Source: Streptomyces spinoverrucosus (lineage in GTDB: Bacteria; Actinomycetota; Actinomycetes; Streptomycetales; Streptomycetaceae). From it: DNA of 64,000 nt. The notes under the pieces were generated by a model, which worked only from the letters and a program-made list of their open reading frames with translations, made no database searches and had not been told where the DNA came from. Made by a program: the position numbers and the translations under genes. The stretch is taken from assembly GCF_015712165.1 (NCBI RefSeq), contig NZ_JADPZX010000001.1, positions 5,592,001 to 5,656,000 of the forward strand, read 5' to 3'. Below, in pieces: positions 24,060 through 32,559 of this stretch. Numbering within the stretch: position 1 is the first letter of the stretch; every line of letters starts with the position of its first letter.

Positions 24060-24100
24060 GACTTCGTCCTCACTCGTGGTGTCGCATCGGACGAACACGA

Positions 24101-24127
24101 GATGCCGGTAACCCGGTCCCCGTGACA
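24101..24127 (-). promoter_or_regulatory. ECF41-like promoter for the CMD-like gene
   Basis: On the minus strand, TGTCACG is followed after 16 nt by CATC, close to the ECF41 consensus TGTCACA-N16-CGTC. It lies about 40-70 bp upstream of the CMD start. Confidence 0.5.
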
Positions 24128-24172
24128 GTTCTCGCGACGGGCGACGGTGTGACGTGCGCCACCGCTCCTGGA

Positions 24173-24199
24173 TGTCACAAAGCCGCGGCGATGGGCGTC
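24173..24199 (+). promoter_or_regulatory. ECF41 promoter for the sigma-factor gene
   Basis: TGTCACA (24173-24179), a 16-nt spacer and CGTC (24196-24199) match the published ECF41 consensus exactly. It lies 44-70 bp upstream of the sigma gene, implying positive autoregulation. Confidence 0.75.
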
Positions 24200-24242
24200 T
24201 GGTGCGCGTGGACTGTCGAGAGCGAGCAGACAGGAGCAGCCG

Positions 24243-25175
24243 GTGAACAGCGGACGCGCACAGGACACGGCGGGGCGCTCGGCGGGCGGCGGACGCACGG
24301 ACCCCGCCACCGAGGCGTTCGTCACCCACCGCAATCTGCTGTTCACCGTCGCCTACGAGATGCTCGGCTCGGCCGCCGACGCGGAGGACGTCCTGCAGGA
24401 GACGTGGCTGCGGTGGGCGGGCGTCGACCTCGGCACGGTACGGGACCAGCGCGCGTACCTGGTCCGGATCACCACGCGCCAGGCGCTGACCCGGCTCCGC
24501 ACGCTCGGCCGCCGCAAGGAGTCCTACGTCGGCTCCTGGCTGCCCGAGCCGTTGCTGACCGCGCCGGACGTGGCCGAGGACGTCGAGCTGGCCGACAGCG
24601 TCTCGATGGCGATGCTGCTGGTGCTGGAGACGCTCACGCCCACCGAGCGGGCGGTGTTCGTGCTGCGCGAGGTGTTCGACCTCGGGTACGACGAGATCGC
24701 CGAAGCCGTCGAGAAGAGCCCGGCCGCCGTCCGCCAGATCGCGCACCGGGCACGGGCGCATGTGGCGGCCCGCCGGCCGCGCGGGGTCGTTACCCCCGCC
24801 GAAACCCGCGACGCGCTCCACGCCTTCCAACGGGCCGTCGAAACGGGCGATCTGCAGGGCCTGCTCGACATCCTCGCGCCGGACGTCGTCCTCGTGGGCG
24901 ACGGCGGCGGAGTCAGGCAGGCCGTCCTGCGGCCGGTCGTGGGGGCGGACAAGGTGGCCCGCCTGCTGGCCGCCGGGCTGGGCAGGCTCGCGGCCGGGGC
25001 GGCGCTGCGGCCGGCGCAGGTCAACGGCCACCCGGCGCTGGTGCTCCGGCTCGACGGCGAGCTCGACACCGTCATGGCGGTCCGCGTCGACGACGGCCTC
25101 ATCACCGGCCTGTACGCCGTCCGCAACCCCGAGAAGCTGTCACACATGCACCGGGCGACGGCCCTTCGCCGCTGA
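24243..25175 (+). CDS. ECF41 (SigJ-type) RNA polymerase sigma factor
   Basis: A 310-aa sigma factor. Region 2 (FVTHRNLLFTVAYEMLGSAA to DAEDVLQETWLRW) and region 4 (LTPTERAVFVLREVFDLGYD, then VEKSPAAVRQIAHRARAHV) are followed by the fused SnoaL-like C-terminal domain of about 110 residues that serves as a built-in regulator in this group. The motifs DGGGVRQA and RNPEKL, diagnostic of ECF41, are present. It is divergent from the CMD-like gene, and both promoters match or resemble the ECF41 sequence. There is no separate anti-sigma gene, as usual for the group. Confidence 0.92.
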   Translation: MNSGRAQDTAGRSAGGGRTDPATEAFVTHRNLLFTVAYEMLGSAADAEDVLQETWLRWAGVDLGTVRDQRAYLVRITTRQALTRLRTLGRRKESYVGSWLPEPLLTAPDVAEDVELADSVSMAMLLVLETLTPTERAVFVLREVFDLGYDEIAEAVEKSPAAVRQIAHRARAHVAARRPRGVVTPAETRDALHAFQRAVETGDLQGLLDILAPDVVLVGDGGGVRQAVLRPVVGADKVARLLAAGLGRLAAGAALRPAQVNGHPALVLRLDGELDTVMAVRVDDGLITGLYAVRNPEKLSHMHRATALRR

Positions 25176-25204
25176 GCCGGCACCCTCCGACACTGGGACA
25201 GGCC

Positions 25205-26440
25205 CTAGGGACGGATCCCGTCACAGGCGATGGGCAGATGGCGGGGCCCGCGCAGCACGGCGTTCTGCCGGTACGGGGGCGGGTCCTCCAGCAGGCGTGG
25301 GTTCTCCAGTCTGCGGGCCAGTTCCGACAGGGCGAGCTGGGCCTCCAGCCGGGCGAGCGGTGCGCCGAAGCAGCTGTGGATGCCGCTGCCGAATCCGAGG
25401 TGCTCGATGTCCCGGCGGTCCGGGTCGAAGCGGTCCGGATTCTCGAACCGCTTCGGGTCGCGGTTGCCGGACGCGATCACCAGCCAGAGGGAGGCGCCCT
25501 TGGGGATGGTGACGCCTTGGACCTCGATGTCGGTGAGGGGGGTGCGCTGCGGCAGCAGTTGCACGGGCGGCTCGAAGCGCAGCAGCTCCTCGACGATGGG
25601 CACCGCGAGCCCCGGTTGCGCACGCAGCCGCCGCAGGACGTCCGGGTTGCGCAGCAGGGTGAGCATGCCGTTGGTGACGAGGTTGACGGTGGTCTCGTGC
25701 CCCGCGATCAGCAGCAACGCCGCCGTGCTGAGCAGTTCCATCGTGGCCATGGCGCCGTCCGGGCCCTCGGCCGTCGCCAGATGGGAGAGCATGTCGTCCC
25801 TGGGGTGCTTGCGGCGCTCCTCGATCAGCCCGGCCAGGTACATGCCCAGCTGCATCCGGGCGTCGTTCGCCTCCTTGCCCCGCTCGCCGGGATCGGCGTC
25901 CGGATCGGGATCCAGGCTCGCGGCGATGGTGTCGGCCCAGGTGTGGAAGCGCGCCTCGTCCTCGCGCGGCACCCCGAGCAGCCGGCAGATCACCGTCACC
26001 GGGAAGGGGTACGAGAACTGCTCCACCAGGTCGATGCGGCCCGGGTCGCCGATGCCGTCGATGAGGCCGGAGACGATGTCGCCGAGTTCGCCGCGCATCC
26101 CGTCGATCCGGTGGGGGGAGTGCGGCGGGCCGAAGGGCCGGTTCGTCATGCGGCGCAGCCGGTCGTGTTCGGGCGGGTCGAGCCGTAGGAAGCTCGGCGG
26201 CAGGGTGTTCCCCTCCTCGGCCGACTCGGCCAGCGGGTCAGAGGCGGTCGAGGCCAGATTGCGGGCATCGGAGCTGATGCGGGGGTCGTGCAGAAGGCTG
26301 CGGATCTCGTAGTAGGTGCTGACGACGTACGGCCCGTCGGCGTCGTGGTGGACCGGCGTCCTGCGCAGCTCCTCGTAGATCGGGTACGGGTTGGCGCGGT
26401 TGGCGTAGTCCAGGATCTGATGCAGCGGCGATTGCGTCAT
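25205..26440 (-). CDS. Cytochrome P450
   Basis: A 411-aa soluble bacterial P450. It has the I-helix oxygen-activation motif LLIAGHETT, the K-helix EELLRFEPP, and the heme-binding loop FGSGIHSCFGAPLAR with the axial cysteine. Length and motifs are complete. It is the last gene of a minus-strand operon that also encodes a [3Fe-4S] ferredoxin and a ferredoxin reductase, so its electron supply is local. The substrate cannot be inferred; no biosynthetic enzymes are adjacent. Confidence 0.92.
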   Translation of the reverse strand: MTQSPLHQILDYANRANPYPIYEELRRTPVHHDADGPYVVSTYYEIRSLLHDPRISSDARNLASTASDPLAESAEEGNTLPPSFLRLDPPEHDRLRRMTNRPFGPPHSPHRIDGMRGELGDIVSGLIDGIGDPGRIDLVEQFSYPFPVTVICRLLGVPREDEARFHTWADTIAASLDPDPDADPGERGKEANDARMQLGMYLAGLIEERRKHPRDDMLSHLATAEGPDGAMATMELLSTAALLLIAGHETTVNLVTNGMLTLLRNPDVLRRLRAQPGLAVPIVEELLRFEPPVQLLPQRTPLTDIEVQGVTIPKGASLWLVIASGNRDPKRFENPDRFDPDRRDIEHLGFGSGIHSCFGAPLARLEAQLALSELARRLENPRLLEDPPPYRQNAVLRGPRHLPIACDGIRP

Positions 26441-26464
26441 CGTGTGTCCTCGTGGCCGTGCGGG

Positions 26465-27856
26465 TCAGTGCGCGGGGGTGAACGTCATGCGGCGGTCGGC
26501 CGGCGAGTATCCGCTGAGGGTCACCGTGGGACCGTGGGTGGGCAGCGACGGGTCGGGGAAGTCCGCGTCGATCGGCCGCTGCCCGTCCGGGCGCCGGTCG
26601 ACCAGGGGGAACGGCGGCGGGAACGGCGCGGTGGTCTCGATCAGATGCTGGTAGAACGGCAGCCACCGGGCATGGTCGAAGGCGACCGCGCCGATGACGC
26701 GCCCCTGGTACCCGTAGACGCCGACGAACCGGCGGTCCGTGAGCGAGCCCTGCGCGACGAGGATCTCCGTTCCCATCGACGGCACCCCGACCGACTTGAT
26801 GTTCACGCCGAACTGCGAGGACCAGAACGCCGGCACCCACATGTGGGGGAGGCGGTCGGCGCTCTCGCTGAGCATGTTGTGCGCCGCGATCTCGGCCTGG
26901 CAGACGGCGTTGCCCCAGTGCTCCAGGGACAGGAACTGGTAGCCGAACAAGGGGTGCGGGGACCGGGCGACGTCGCCCGCGACGTAGATGTCGTCGGTCA
27001 CGATGCCGCGGATGTCGAAGGCGCGGCAGCCGGCGTCGCAGGCGATGCCGCGCGGGCCGGCCCCCAGTCCGGACCCGGCGAGCCACTCGGTGTTGCGGGT
27101 GGCGCCGAGCGAGACGACCACCACGTCGGTCTCGACGGTGGAGCCGTCGGACAGATGCGCCGCCCGCACCCGCCCTGCGGCGTCGCCCTCCAGGGCGGTC
27201 ACCATCACTGCGCACCGCAGGTCCACGCCGTGCTCGCGCTGGAGTTCGGCGGCGACCGCGCCGACCACTCCGCCGAGTGCACCGACCAGGGGCGCCGCCG
27301 CGCGTTCGGCGACGGTGACGGCGATGCCGCGTTCACGGCAGGCGGAGGCGATCTCCGAGCCGGTGAACCCGGCACCGATGACGAAGACCCGCCGGGGGCC
27401 GTCGGCGAGCCGCCGCGTGAGCGCCGCGCTGTCGTCGCGGGTGCGCAGCACGAAGACACCGTCGAGTTCCGCCTCGTCCGGGCGCGGCCACGGTCGCGCC
27501 CGCACACCGGTGGCGATCAGCAGCCGGTCGTACGGCACCTCGTCACCGTCGGCCAGCCGCACCCGTCGGGCGGCCATGTCCAGACCGGTGGCCGCCACGC
27601 CGAGCCGCCACGTCGCGTCGAGGTCTCGGCGTCTGGGCAGTGCGGTGCGGTCGGCGGTGGTCACGCCCAGCAGCACCTGCTTGGACAGCGGGGGCCGGTC
27701 GTACGGCTCGTGGGGCTCGTCGCCGACCATCGTCAGGGAACCGGCGAAGCCCTTCTCGCGCAGGGTCTCCGCAGCGCGCAGGCCCGCCAGCGAGGCGCCG
27801 ACGACGACGATACGGCCCTCGCGCCTGAGTCTTTCCAGGGAGCCGTCACCGTTCAT
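26465..27856 (-). CDS. FAD-dependent ferredoxin reductase
   Basis: A 463-aa member of the class that includes putidaredoxin reductase. The FAD motif IVVVGASLAGLRAAETLREK lies at the N-terminus, followed by YDRPPLSKQVLLG. The NAD(P)H motif is VIGAGFTGSEIASACRERG, the second FAD motif is DIYVAGDVA, and a reductase C-terminal domain closes the protein. It should pass electrons from NAD(P)H to the ferredoxin encoded just upstream, whose gene it overlaps by 11 bp. The proline-rich C-terminal extension (about 40 residues) is longer than usual. Confidence 0.9.
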   Translation of the reverse strand: MNGDGSLERLRREGRIVVVGASLAGLRAAETLREKGFAGSLTMVGDEPHEPYDRPPLSKQVLLGVTTADRTALPRRRDLDATWRLGVAATGLDMAARRVRLADGDEVPYDRLLIATGVRARPWPRPDEAELDGVFVLRTRDDSAALTRRLADGPRRVFVIGAGFTGSEIASACRERGIAVTVAERAAAPLVGALGGVVGAVAAELQREHGVDLRCAVMVTALEGDAAGRVRAAHLSDGSTVETDVVVVSLGATRNTEWLAGSGLGAGPRGIACDAGCRAFDIRGIVTDDIYVAGDVARSPHPLFGYQFLSLEHWGNAVCQAEIAAHNMLSESADRLPHMWVPAFWSSQFGVNIKSVGVPSMGTEILVAQGSLTDRRFVGVYGYQGRVIGAVAFDHARWLPFYQHLIETTAPFPPPFPLVDRRPDGQRPIDADFPDPSLPTHGPTVTLSGYSPADRRMTFTPAH

Positions 27857-28091
27857 CGGACACCGCCTCGGGCGGTGCGTCCACGGCGTCGACGAGGATG
27901 GCCTGGACAGGGCAGGCGGCGGCGGCCTGGGCCAGCTTCTCGCGCTGTGCCGCGTCGGCCTCCGGGTGGTACAACAGCGCTTCCTCGCCGTGCATGGCGA
28001 AGACCTCGGGTGCGAGGAACGCGCACTGCGCGTAGCCCTGACAACGGTTCAGGTCGACGACAAGCCTCACCAAGGGATCCGTCCTCTCCAT
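27846..28091 (-). CDS. [3Fe-4S]-type ferredoxin
   Basis: An 81-aa ferredoxin with the cysteine pattern of P450 partners: C-x5-C in NRCQGYAQCAFLAPEVF and a final CP in AAACPVQAI. The missing fourth cysteine (Ala in its place) indicates a [3Fe-4S] cluster. It is the first gene of the operon and overlaps the reductase, so ferredoxin, reductase and P450 form a complete electron-transfer unit. Confidence 0.9.
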   Translation of the reverse strand: MERTDPLVRLVVDLNRCQGYAQCAFLAPEVFAMHGEEALLYHPEADAAQREKLAQAAAACPVQAILVDAVDAPPEAVSDER

Positions 28092-28203
28092 GGTCCCGGC
28101 CCCCGCACGACCATCCTCGGCGTCCGGGTCGGCCGCGGCGACGAGGAGGAGACCGTTGGAGTGAACGCCTGGAAGGAACGTCTGAGGTGAACGCCGGTCC
28201 GGC

Positions 28204-28842
28204 TCAGGTCGCGGCGGCGGGCCGTGCGTCGGCGGGCCGGCGGCCCCACAGCATGTTGAGGCTGACGATCAGCGCCCAGGCCGGGAAGACCAGCTCCGAC
28301 CACGGCAGGCTCGCCCCCACCACGAGCAGCGTCAGACCCGCGAGGTAGCCGAGGACGACGAGCGGGCGCGGCAGGGCGCCGAGGCGGCGGCCGATGGTCG
28401 AGGTGGTGAAGATGAACACCGCGGCCATGCGCAGCCCGTACGTGGTCAGCAGGGTGTAGGCGAAGTGGCGGCCGAACGGCGACTGCTGCTGCGTCTCGTC
28501 GAGCACGGTAGCCGCCGCGGCGGCACTGCCGAACAGCATGGCGACGAAGACCAGCCCGCTCCCCATGAACACGGTGGACACGAACCGGTCCTCACCCGCA
28601 CCGGCCTGCTCGCGCAGGGCACCCATGAACCACAGGAAGGCGATCCCGGCGAACGGCAGCAGCGCCAGCGCCGTCTGCACGGCGCTCCGCTGCCCGGCAT
28701 CGACGGCGACCTCGGGCCCACCGGCGCCGCCGGGCAGGGCGAGGCGCACCAGCACGATCGCCGCGGCCATCAGGAGCGCGAACACGACCCCGGCGATCCC
28801 GGCGGCCCGGGGCGTCCCGAGGCGCTGGTGCTTGTGCCCCAT
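28204..28842 (-). CDS. Integral membrane protein of unknown function
   Basis: This 212-aa protein from ATG 28842 has five to six hydrophobic helices: IAGVVFALLMAAAIVLVRLA, TALALLPFAGIAFLWFMGAL, VFMGSGLVFVAMLFGSAAAA, then TYGLRMAAVFIFTTSTIG, VVLGYLAGLTLLVVGASLPW and VFPAWALIVSLNMLW. There are no catalytic motifs. I recall similar conserved membrane proteins in actinobacteria but know no role. It is transcribed alone between the P450 operon and the ribose operon. Confidence 0.7.
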   Translation of the reverse strand: MGHKHQRLGTPRAAGIAGVVFALLMAAAIVLVRLALPGGAGGPEVAVDAGQRSAVQTALALLPFAGIAFLWFMGALREQAGAGEDRFVSTVFMGSGLVFVAMLFGSAAAAATVLDETQQQSPFGRHFAYTLLTTYGLRMAAVFIFTTSTIGRRLGALPRPLVVLGYLAGLTLLVVGASLPWSELVFPAWALIVSLNMLWGRRPADARPAAAT

Positions 28843-29110
28843 GGTCCCTCGCTTTCTGTCCGTACCTCTCCCGTACAGACAGCAGCAATCCCCGAACTCC
28901 CGCCACCGGGGACCGCTCGGACGACGACCTCGGTCGCCCGGCAAGAATTTCTTACCGAAGGCCGCAACCGTTCCCGGCCGTCGTGGGTCGTACTTGGAGT
29001 CAGGGCTTCTGTAGGGGGGATCCGGGGGGATCGCGGGGGGTTCTGACGGGAGGGGAGAGCCGAGGGGGCCGGTCCGTCGACCGGCCCCCTCCATGCGTGC
29101 CGACCAGGCC

Positions 29111-29172
29111 TAGGGCCTGTTGCGAAAGCGGCCGCCCTCCGGGCGACGAGGCCACTTTCGCAACAGGCCCTA
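29111..29172. terminator. 62-bp palindrome at the end of the ribose operon
   Basis: TAGGGCCTGTTGCGAAAG (29111-29128) is repeated inverted at 29155-29172, an 18-bp perfect stem. Inside is a smaller GC-rich hairpin (GCCC/GGGC). The right arm supplies the TAG stop codon of rbsD. It can act as a bidirectional terminator. The arm sequence resembles termini that I recall recurring in Streptomyces genomes, so it may also be a small mobile repeat. Confidence 0.65.
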
Positions 29173-29559
29173 GAAGAAAACCCCGCAGCGCAGCAGCACA
29201 TTCGCGTACGGCGACGCCTCCCCCGTGCGGACGACCAACCGCGCGTCTCCCGACAACTCCTTGAGACGGGCGTGCGGTACGAGGTCGAGCTCGGGGAAGC
29301 GCCCGTCCAGCAGTGTCGCCGCCGCCGGATTGGCCCGCCGTACCTCCGTCGCCGCGGTCGCGCCCTCCACGACCAGCTCGGCCAGCAGCCCGTCCAGCAC
29401 CTCGGCGAAGGACGGCACCCCGGCCCGGAAGGCCAGGTCGACGACGCGTGGCCCGCCCGGGATCGGCATCCCGGCGTCACACACCAGCACCCCGTCCCCG
29501 TGCCCCAACTCGGCGAGCGCCCCGGCGAGATGACGGTTGAGGATCCCGGCCTTCTTCAC
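29170..29559 (-). CDS. rbsD: D-ribose pyranase
   Basis: This 129-aa enzyme speeds the conversion of beta-pyranose to beta-furanose ribose so that ribokinase can use it. MKKAGILNRHLAGALAELGH carries the catalytic His20, followed by GDGVLVCDAGMPIP. The C-terminal TGEASPYANVLLRCGVFF is the usual family ending. It is the last gene of the ribose operon and overlaps rbsK by 4 bp. Confidence 0.93.
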   Translation of the reverse strand: MKKAGILNRHLAGALAELGHGDGVLVCDAGMPIPGGPRVVDLAFRAGVPSFAEVLDGLLAELVVEGATAATEVRRANPAAATLLDGRFPELDLVPHARLKELSGDARLVVRTGEASPYANVLLRCGVFF

Positions 29560-30545
29560 AGGGAACCGCCTCCCGAAGACGCGCCGGGTGAGCTGCCCGG
29601 CCCCTGGCCGTGGGTCCGGGGGTTGTCCCCCGGATCAGCAGCGCACAGCGCGTCGACCTCTTCCGGCGTCGGGTACGACTCCTGCGCCCCCGCCTTCGTC
29701 ACCGCCGCAGCCCCGACCCGCGCCGCGTACGCCGCCGCCTCCGGCAGCGCGTCACCCTGCCCCAGCCGCCAGGCCAGCGCCGCCGTGAAGGCGTCGCCCG
29801 CGCCGGTGGTGTCGACCGCGTCCACCGTCACCGAGGGCACCTGGGCCACGCCCTGCGCGGACGCCACCAGCGCACCCTGCGCACCCAGCGTCACGACCAC
29901 CGAACGCGGCCCGCGCGCCAGCAGGATCCGCGCCCAGTCGGCGGGGTCGTCGCCGACCAGCGCGTCACCGAGGATCACCCTCGCCTCGTGCTCGTTCACG
30001 ATCAGCGGATCGCACGCCGCCAGCACCTCCGGCGGCAACGGCCGCGGCGGCGACGGGTTCAGCACGAACCGGCTGCCGGGCGCGAGATTCCGTACCGCTT
30101 CCAGCACCGTCTCCAGCGGAATCTCCAGCTGCGTCGAGACGACCCGGGAGGCGTGGAACAGACTTCCCGCCGCCCGCACGTCCGCCGGCGTGAGCCTCCC
30201 GTTCGCCCCCGGCGACACCACGATGCTGTTGTCGCCGGACGGGTCCACGGTGATCAGCGCGACGCCGGTCGGCGCACCCCCGACCAGCACGCCCACCGTG
30301 TCCACCCCGGCCGCCCGCTGCGAGTCGAGCAGCAGCCGGCCGTACGCGTCGTCACCGACCCGGGCCAGCAGCGCCGTACGGGCCCCCAGCCGGGCGGCCG
30401 CGACCGCCTGGTTGGCGCCCTTGCCGCCCGGATGGACGACCAGATCGGACCCGAGCACCGTCTCCCCGGCCCCCGGCCGCCGCTCCACCCCGATCACGAG
30501 ATCGGCGTTGGCCGACCCGATGACGAGGAGGTCGTAGTCGTACAT
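29556..30545 (-). CDS. rbsK: Ribokinase
   Basis: This 329-aa PfkB-family kinase phosphorylates ribose with ATP. Ribose-binding GGKGANQAVAAARLGA and the catalytic/anion-hole motif VDTTGAGDAFTAAL are intact, as is the N-terminal VIGSANADLVIGVER. The C-terminus has a low-complexity Gly/Ser/Pro extension of about 25 residues absent in most ribokinases. The gene lies between the fused permease/binding-protein gene and rbsD. Confidence 0.93.
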   Translation of the reverse strand: MYDYDLLVIGSANADLVIGVERRPGAGETVLGSDLVVHPGGKGANQAVAAARLGARTALLARVGDDAYGRLLLDSQRAAGVDTVGVLVGGAPTGVALITVDPSGDNSIVVSPGANGRLTPADVRAAGSLFHASRVVSTQLEIPLETVLEAVRNLAPGSRFVLNPSPPRPLPPEVLAACDPLIVNEHEARVILGDALVGDDPADWARILLARGPRSVVVTLGAQGALVASAQGVAQVPSVTVDAVDTTGAGDAFTAALAWRLGQGDALPEAAAYAARVGAAAVTKAGAQESYPTPEEVDALCAADPGDNPRTHGQGPGSSPGASSGGGSL

Positions 30546-30603
30546 GGAAGGTCTCCCCCAATAGCCGTACGCAATAGGTAACGTGAGTCGCAGCCGCCAG
30601 CCG

Positions 30604-32559
30604 TCAGCCCTTGAAGTCGGTCACGTTCTGCTTCGTGACCACCTTCACCGGCACCTTCACCGTCGCACTCACCTTCTCGCCCTCCGCGGCCCGCAGGGCG
30701 TTGTCCACCGCGATCCGGCCGAGTTCCGTCGGCTGCTGGGCCACCGACGCGTACAGCGTCCCGGCCTCGACCGCCTTCAGCCCGTCCGGCGTGCCGTCGA
30801 AACCGACCACCTGCACCGACGTACCGGCCTTCGACCCCAGCGCCTTGATCGCGCCGAGTGCCATCTCGTCGTTCTCCGCGAAGACACCGTCGATGTCGGG
30901 GTGCGCCTGGAGGAGGTTCGTCATCACGTCGAGGCCCTTGGTGCGGTCGAAGTCGGCCGGCTGCTTGGCGACCACCTTGATGCCCGGGTAGGCCTTCAGC
31001 CCCTCGGCGAAGCCCGCGCCGCGCTCCCGGCTGGCGGAGGTACCGGCCTGACCCTGCAGGATCACGATCGTGCCCCGACCGCCCAGCTTCTCGGCGAGCG
31101 CCTCGGCCCCCAGCTTGCCGCCCTCGACGTTGTCGGACGCGACGAGCGCGGCCGTCTCCGCCTTGTTGACGCCCCGGTCGACGCCGACGACGGGAATGCC
31201 GGCCTGGTTGGCGGCCCGTACGGAGGGACCCGCCGCGTCCGAGTCCACCGGGTTGACGATGATCGACGACAGGCCCTCACTGGTGAAGTTCTGCAACTGG
31301 TTCGCCTGCTGCGACGCGTCGTTCTGCGCGTCCGTCACGGTCAGGTCGACGCCGAGCTTCTTCGCCTCGGCCTCCGCGCCCGCCCGGATCTGCACGAAGA
31401 AGGGGTTGTTGAGCGTCGACAGCGACAGCCCGACCTTCTGCTGCGCGGCCGTCGACGAACCGCTGTGCAGCAGCGAGGTCGCCCCCACGACCGCCGCCGC
31501 GACCACGGCGGCAAGGAGATACGTCACCGTCTGCTTGCCCTTGCTGCCACCCCCACCGGCACCCACCGGAGTCGCCCCCGCCTTGCGCCGCACGGTGTCG
31601 AGCAGCACGGCCAGCGCGATCACCACACCGATGACCACCTGCTGCCAGAAGGCGGACACCGAAAGGAGGTTGAGGCCGTTGCGCAGCACCGCCAGGATCA
31701 GCGCACCGATCAGCGTCCCGGACGCCTTGCCGGTACCGCCCGCGAGTGAGGCACCGCCGATGACGACGGCCGCGATGGCGTCCAGCTCGTACCCCTGCGC
31801 GGCCTGCGGCTGCGCGGAGGACAGCCGGGAGGCGAGCACGATGCCCGCGGCGGCGGCGAACAGCCCGGACAGCGCGTAGATGGCGAGCTTCTGCTTCTTC
31901 ACCCGCAGCCCCGACAGCCGCGCCGCCTCCTCGTTGCCGCCGATCGCGTACATGGACCGTCCGAGGTACGTCCGCCCCAGCACGAACGCCGTGATCAGCC
32001 CCATCACGACCATCACCAGCACGGGCACCGGCAGCCACCCGCCGAGCGTGTCACCGAGGTGCGAGACCGACTCCGGAAAAGCGATCGGCGAGCCCTGCGA
32101 GATCACCAGCGACAGCCCGCGCGCCACGGACAGCATGGCGAGCGTCGCGATGAACGGGGGCAGTTTGCCGTACGAAATCAGGAAACCGTTCACCAGCCCG
32201 CACACGACACCCGTGGCGACGGCGAGGACCACCGCCAGCACCACCGGCACGCCCTCACTGGTGGCGCTCCACGCCAGCACGGTCGCGGACAGCGCCGCCA
32301 CCGAACCCACCGACAGATCGATGCCCGCCGACACGATCACGAACGTGACACCGAAGGCGAGGATGGCGGTGACGGCGGCCTGGACGCCGATGTTCAGCAG
32401 GTTGTCGGCGGTCAGGAAGTCCCCCGACAGCGCCGACAGCGCGACCACGAGGACGATGAGCGCGGTGAGCGCCCCGTTGTCGAGCAGCAGCCGGCGCAGC
32501 CCGCCGGGGCCGGAGGCGCCACCCGCGCCCGCGGAGCTCTTGAGCGTGTCAGTGGCCAC
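30604..32559 (-). CDS. Fused ribose ABC permease and substrate-binding protein (RbsC-RbsB)
   Basis: This 651-aa polypeptide combines two normally separate subunits. Residues 1-340 are an RbsC-type permease with about ten helices (VTFVIVSAGIDLSVGSVAAL, YAIGGNEEAARLSGLRVKK, AAVVIGGASLAGGTGKASGT). A Gly/Lys linker (GAGGGGSKGKQ) and one more helix near residue 350 lead to a periplasmic-binding domain (residues 370-651: VGLSLSTLNNPFFVQIRAGA, GVFAENDEMALGAIKALG, VQVVGFDGTPDGLKAVEAG). The binding domain would thus be tethered outside the membrane and needs no signal peptide or lipid anchor. Start overlaps rbsA by 11 bp. Confidence 0.9.
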   Translation of the reverse strand: MATDTLKSSAGAGGASGPGGLRRLLLDNGALTALIVLVVALSALSGDFLTADNLLNIGVQAAVTAILAFGVTFVIVSAGIDLSVGSVAALSATVLAWSATSEGVPVVLAVVLAVATGVVCGLVNGFLISYGKLPPFIATLAMLSVARGLSLVISQGSPIAFPESVSHLGDTLGGWLPVPVLVMVVMGLITAFVLGRTYLGRSMYAIGGNEEAARLSGLRVKKQKLAIYALSGLFAAAAGIVLASRLSSAQPQAAQGYELDAIAAVVIGGASLAGGTGKASGTLIGALILAVLRNGLNLLSVSAFWQQVVIGVVIALAVLLDTVRRKAGATPVGAGGGGSKGKQTVTYLLAAVVAAAVVGATSLLHSGSSTAAQQKVGLSLSTLNNPFFVQIRAGAEAEAKKLGVDLTVTDAQNDASQQANQLQNFTSEGLSSIIVNPVDSDAAGPSVRAANQAGIPVVGVDRGVNKAETAALVASDNVEGGKLGAEALAEKLGGRGTIVILQGQAGTSASRERGAGFAEGLKAYPGIKVVAKQPADFDRTKGLDVMTNLLQAHPDIDGVFAENDEMALGAIKALGSKAGTSVQVVGFDGTPDGLKAVEAGTLYASVAQQPTELGRIAVDNALRAAEGEKVSATVKVPVKVVTKQNVTDFKG

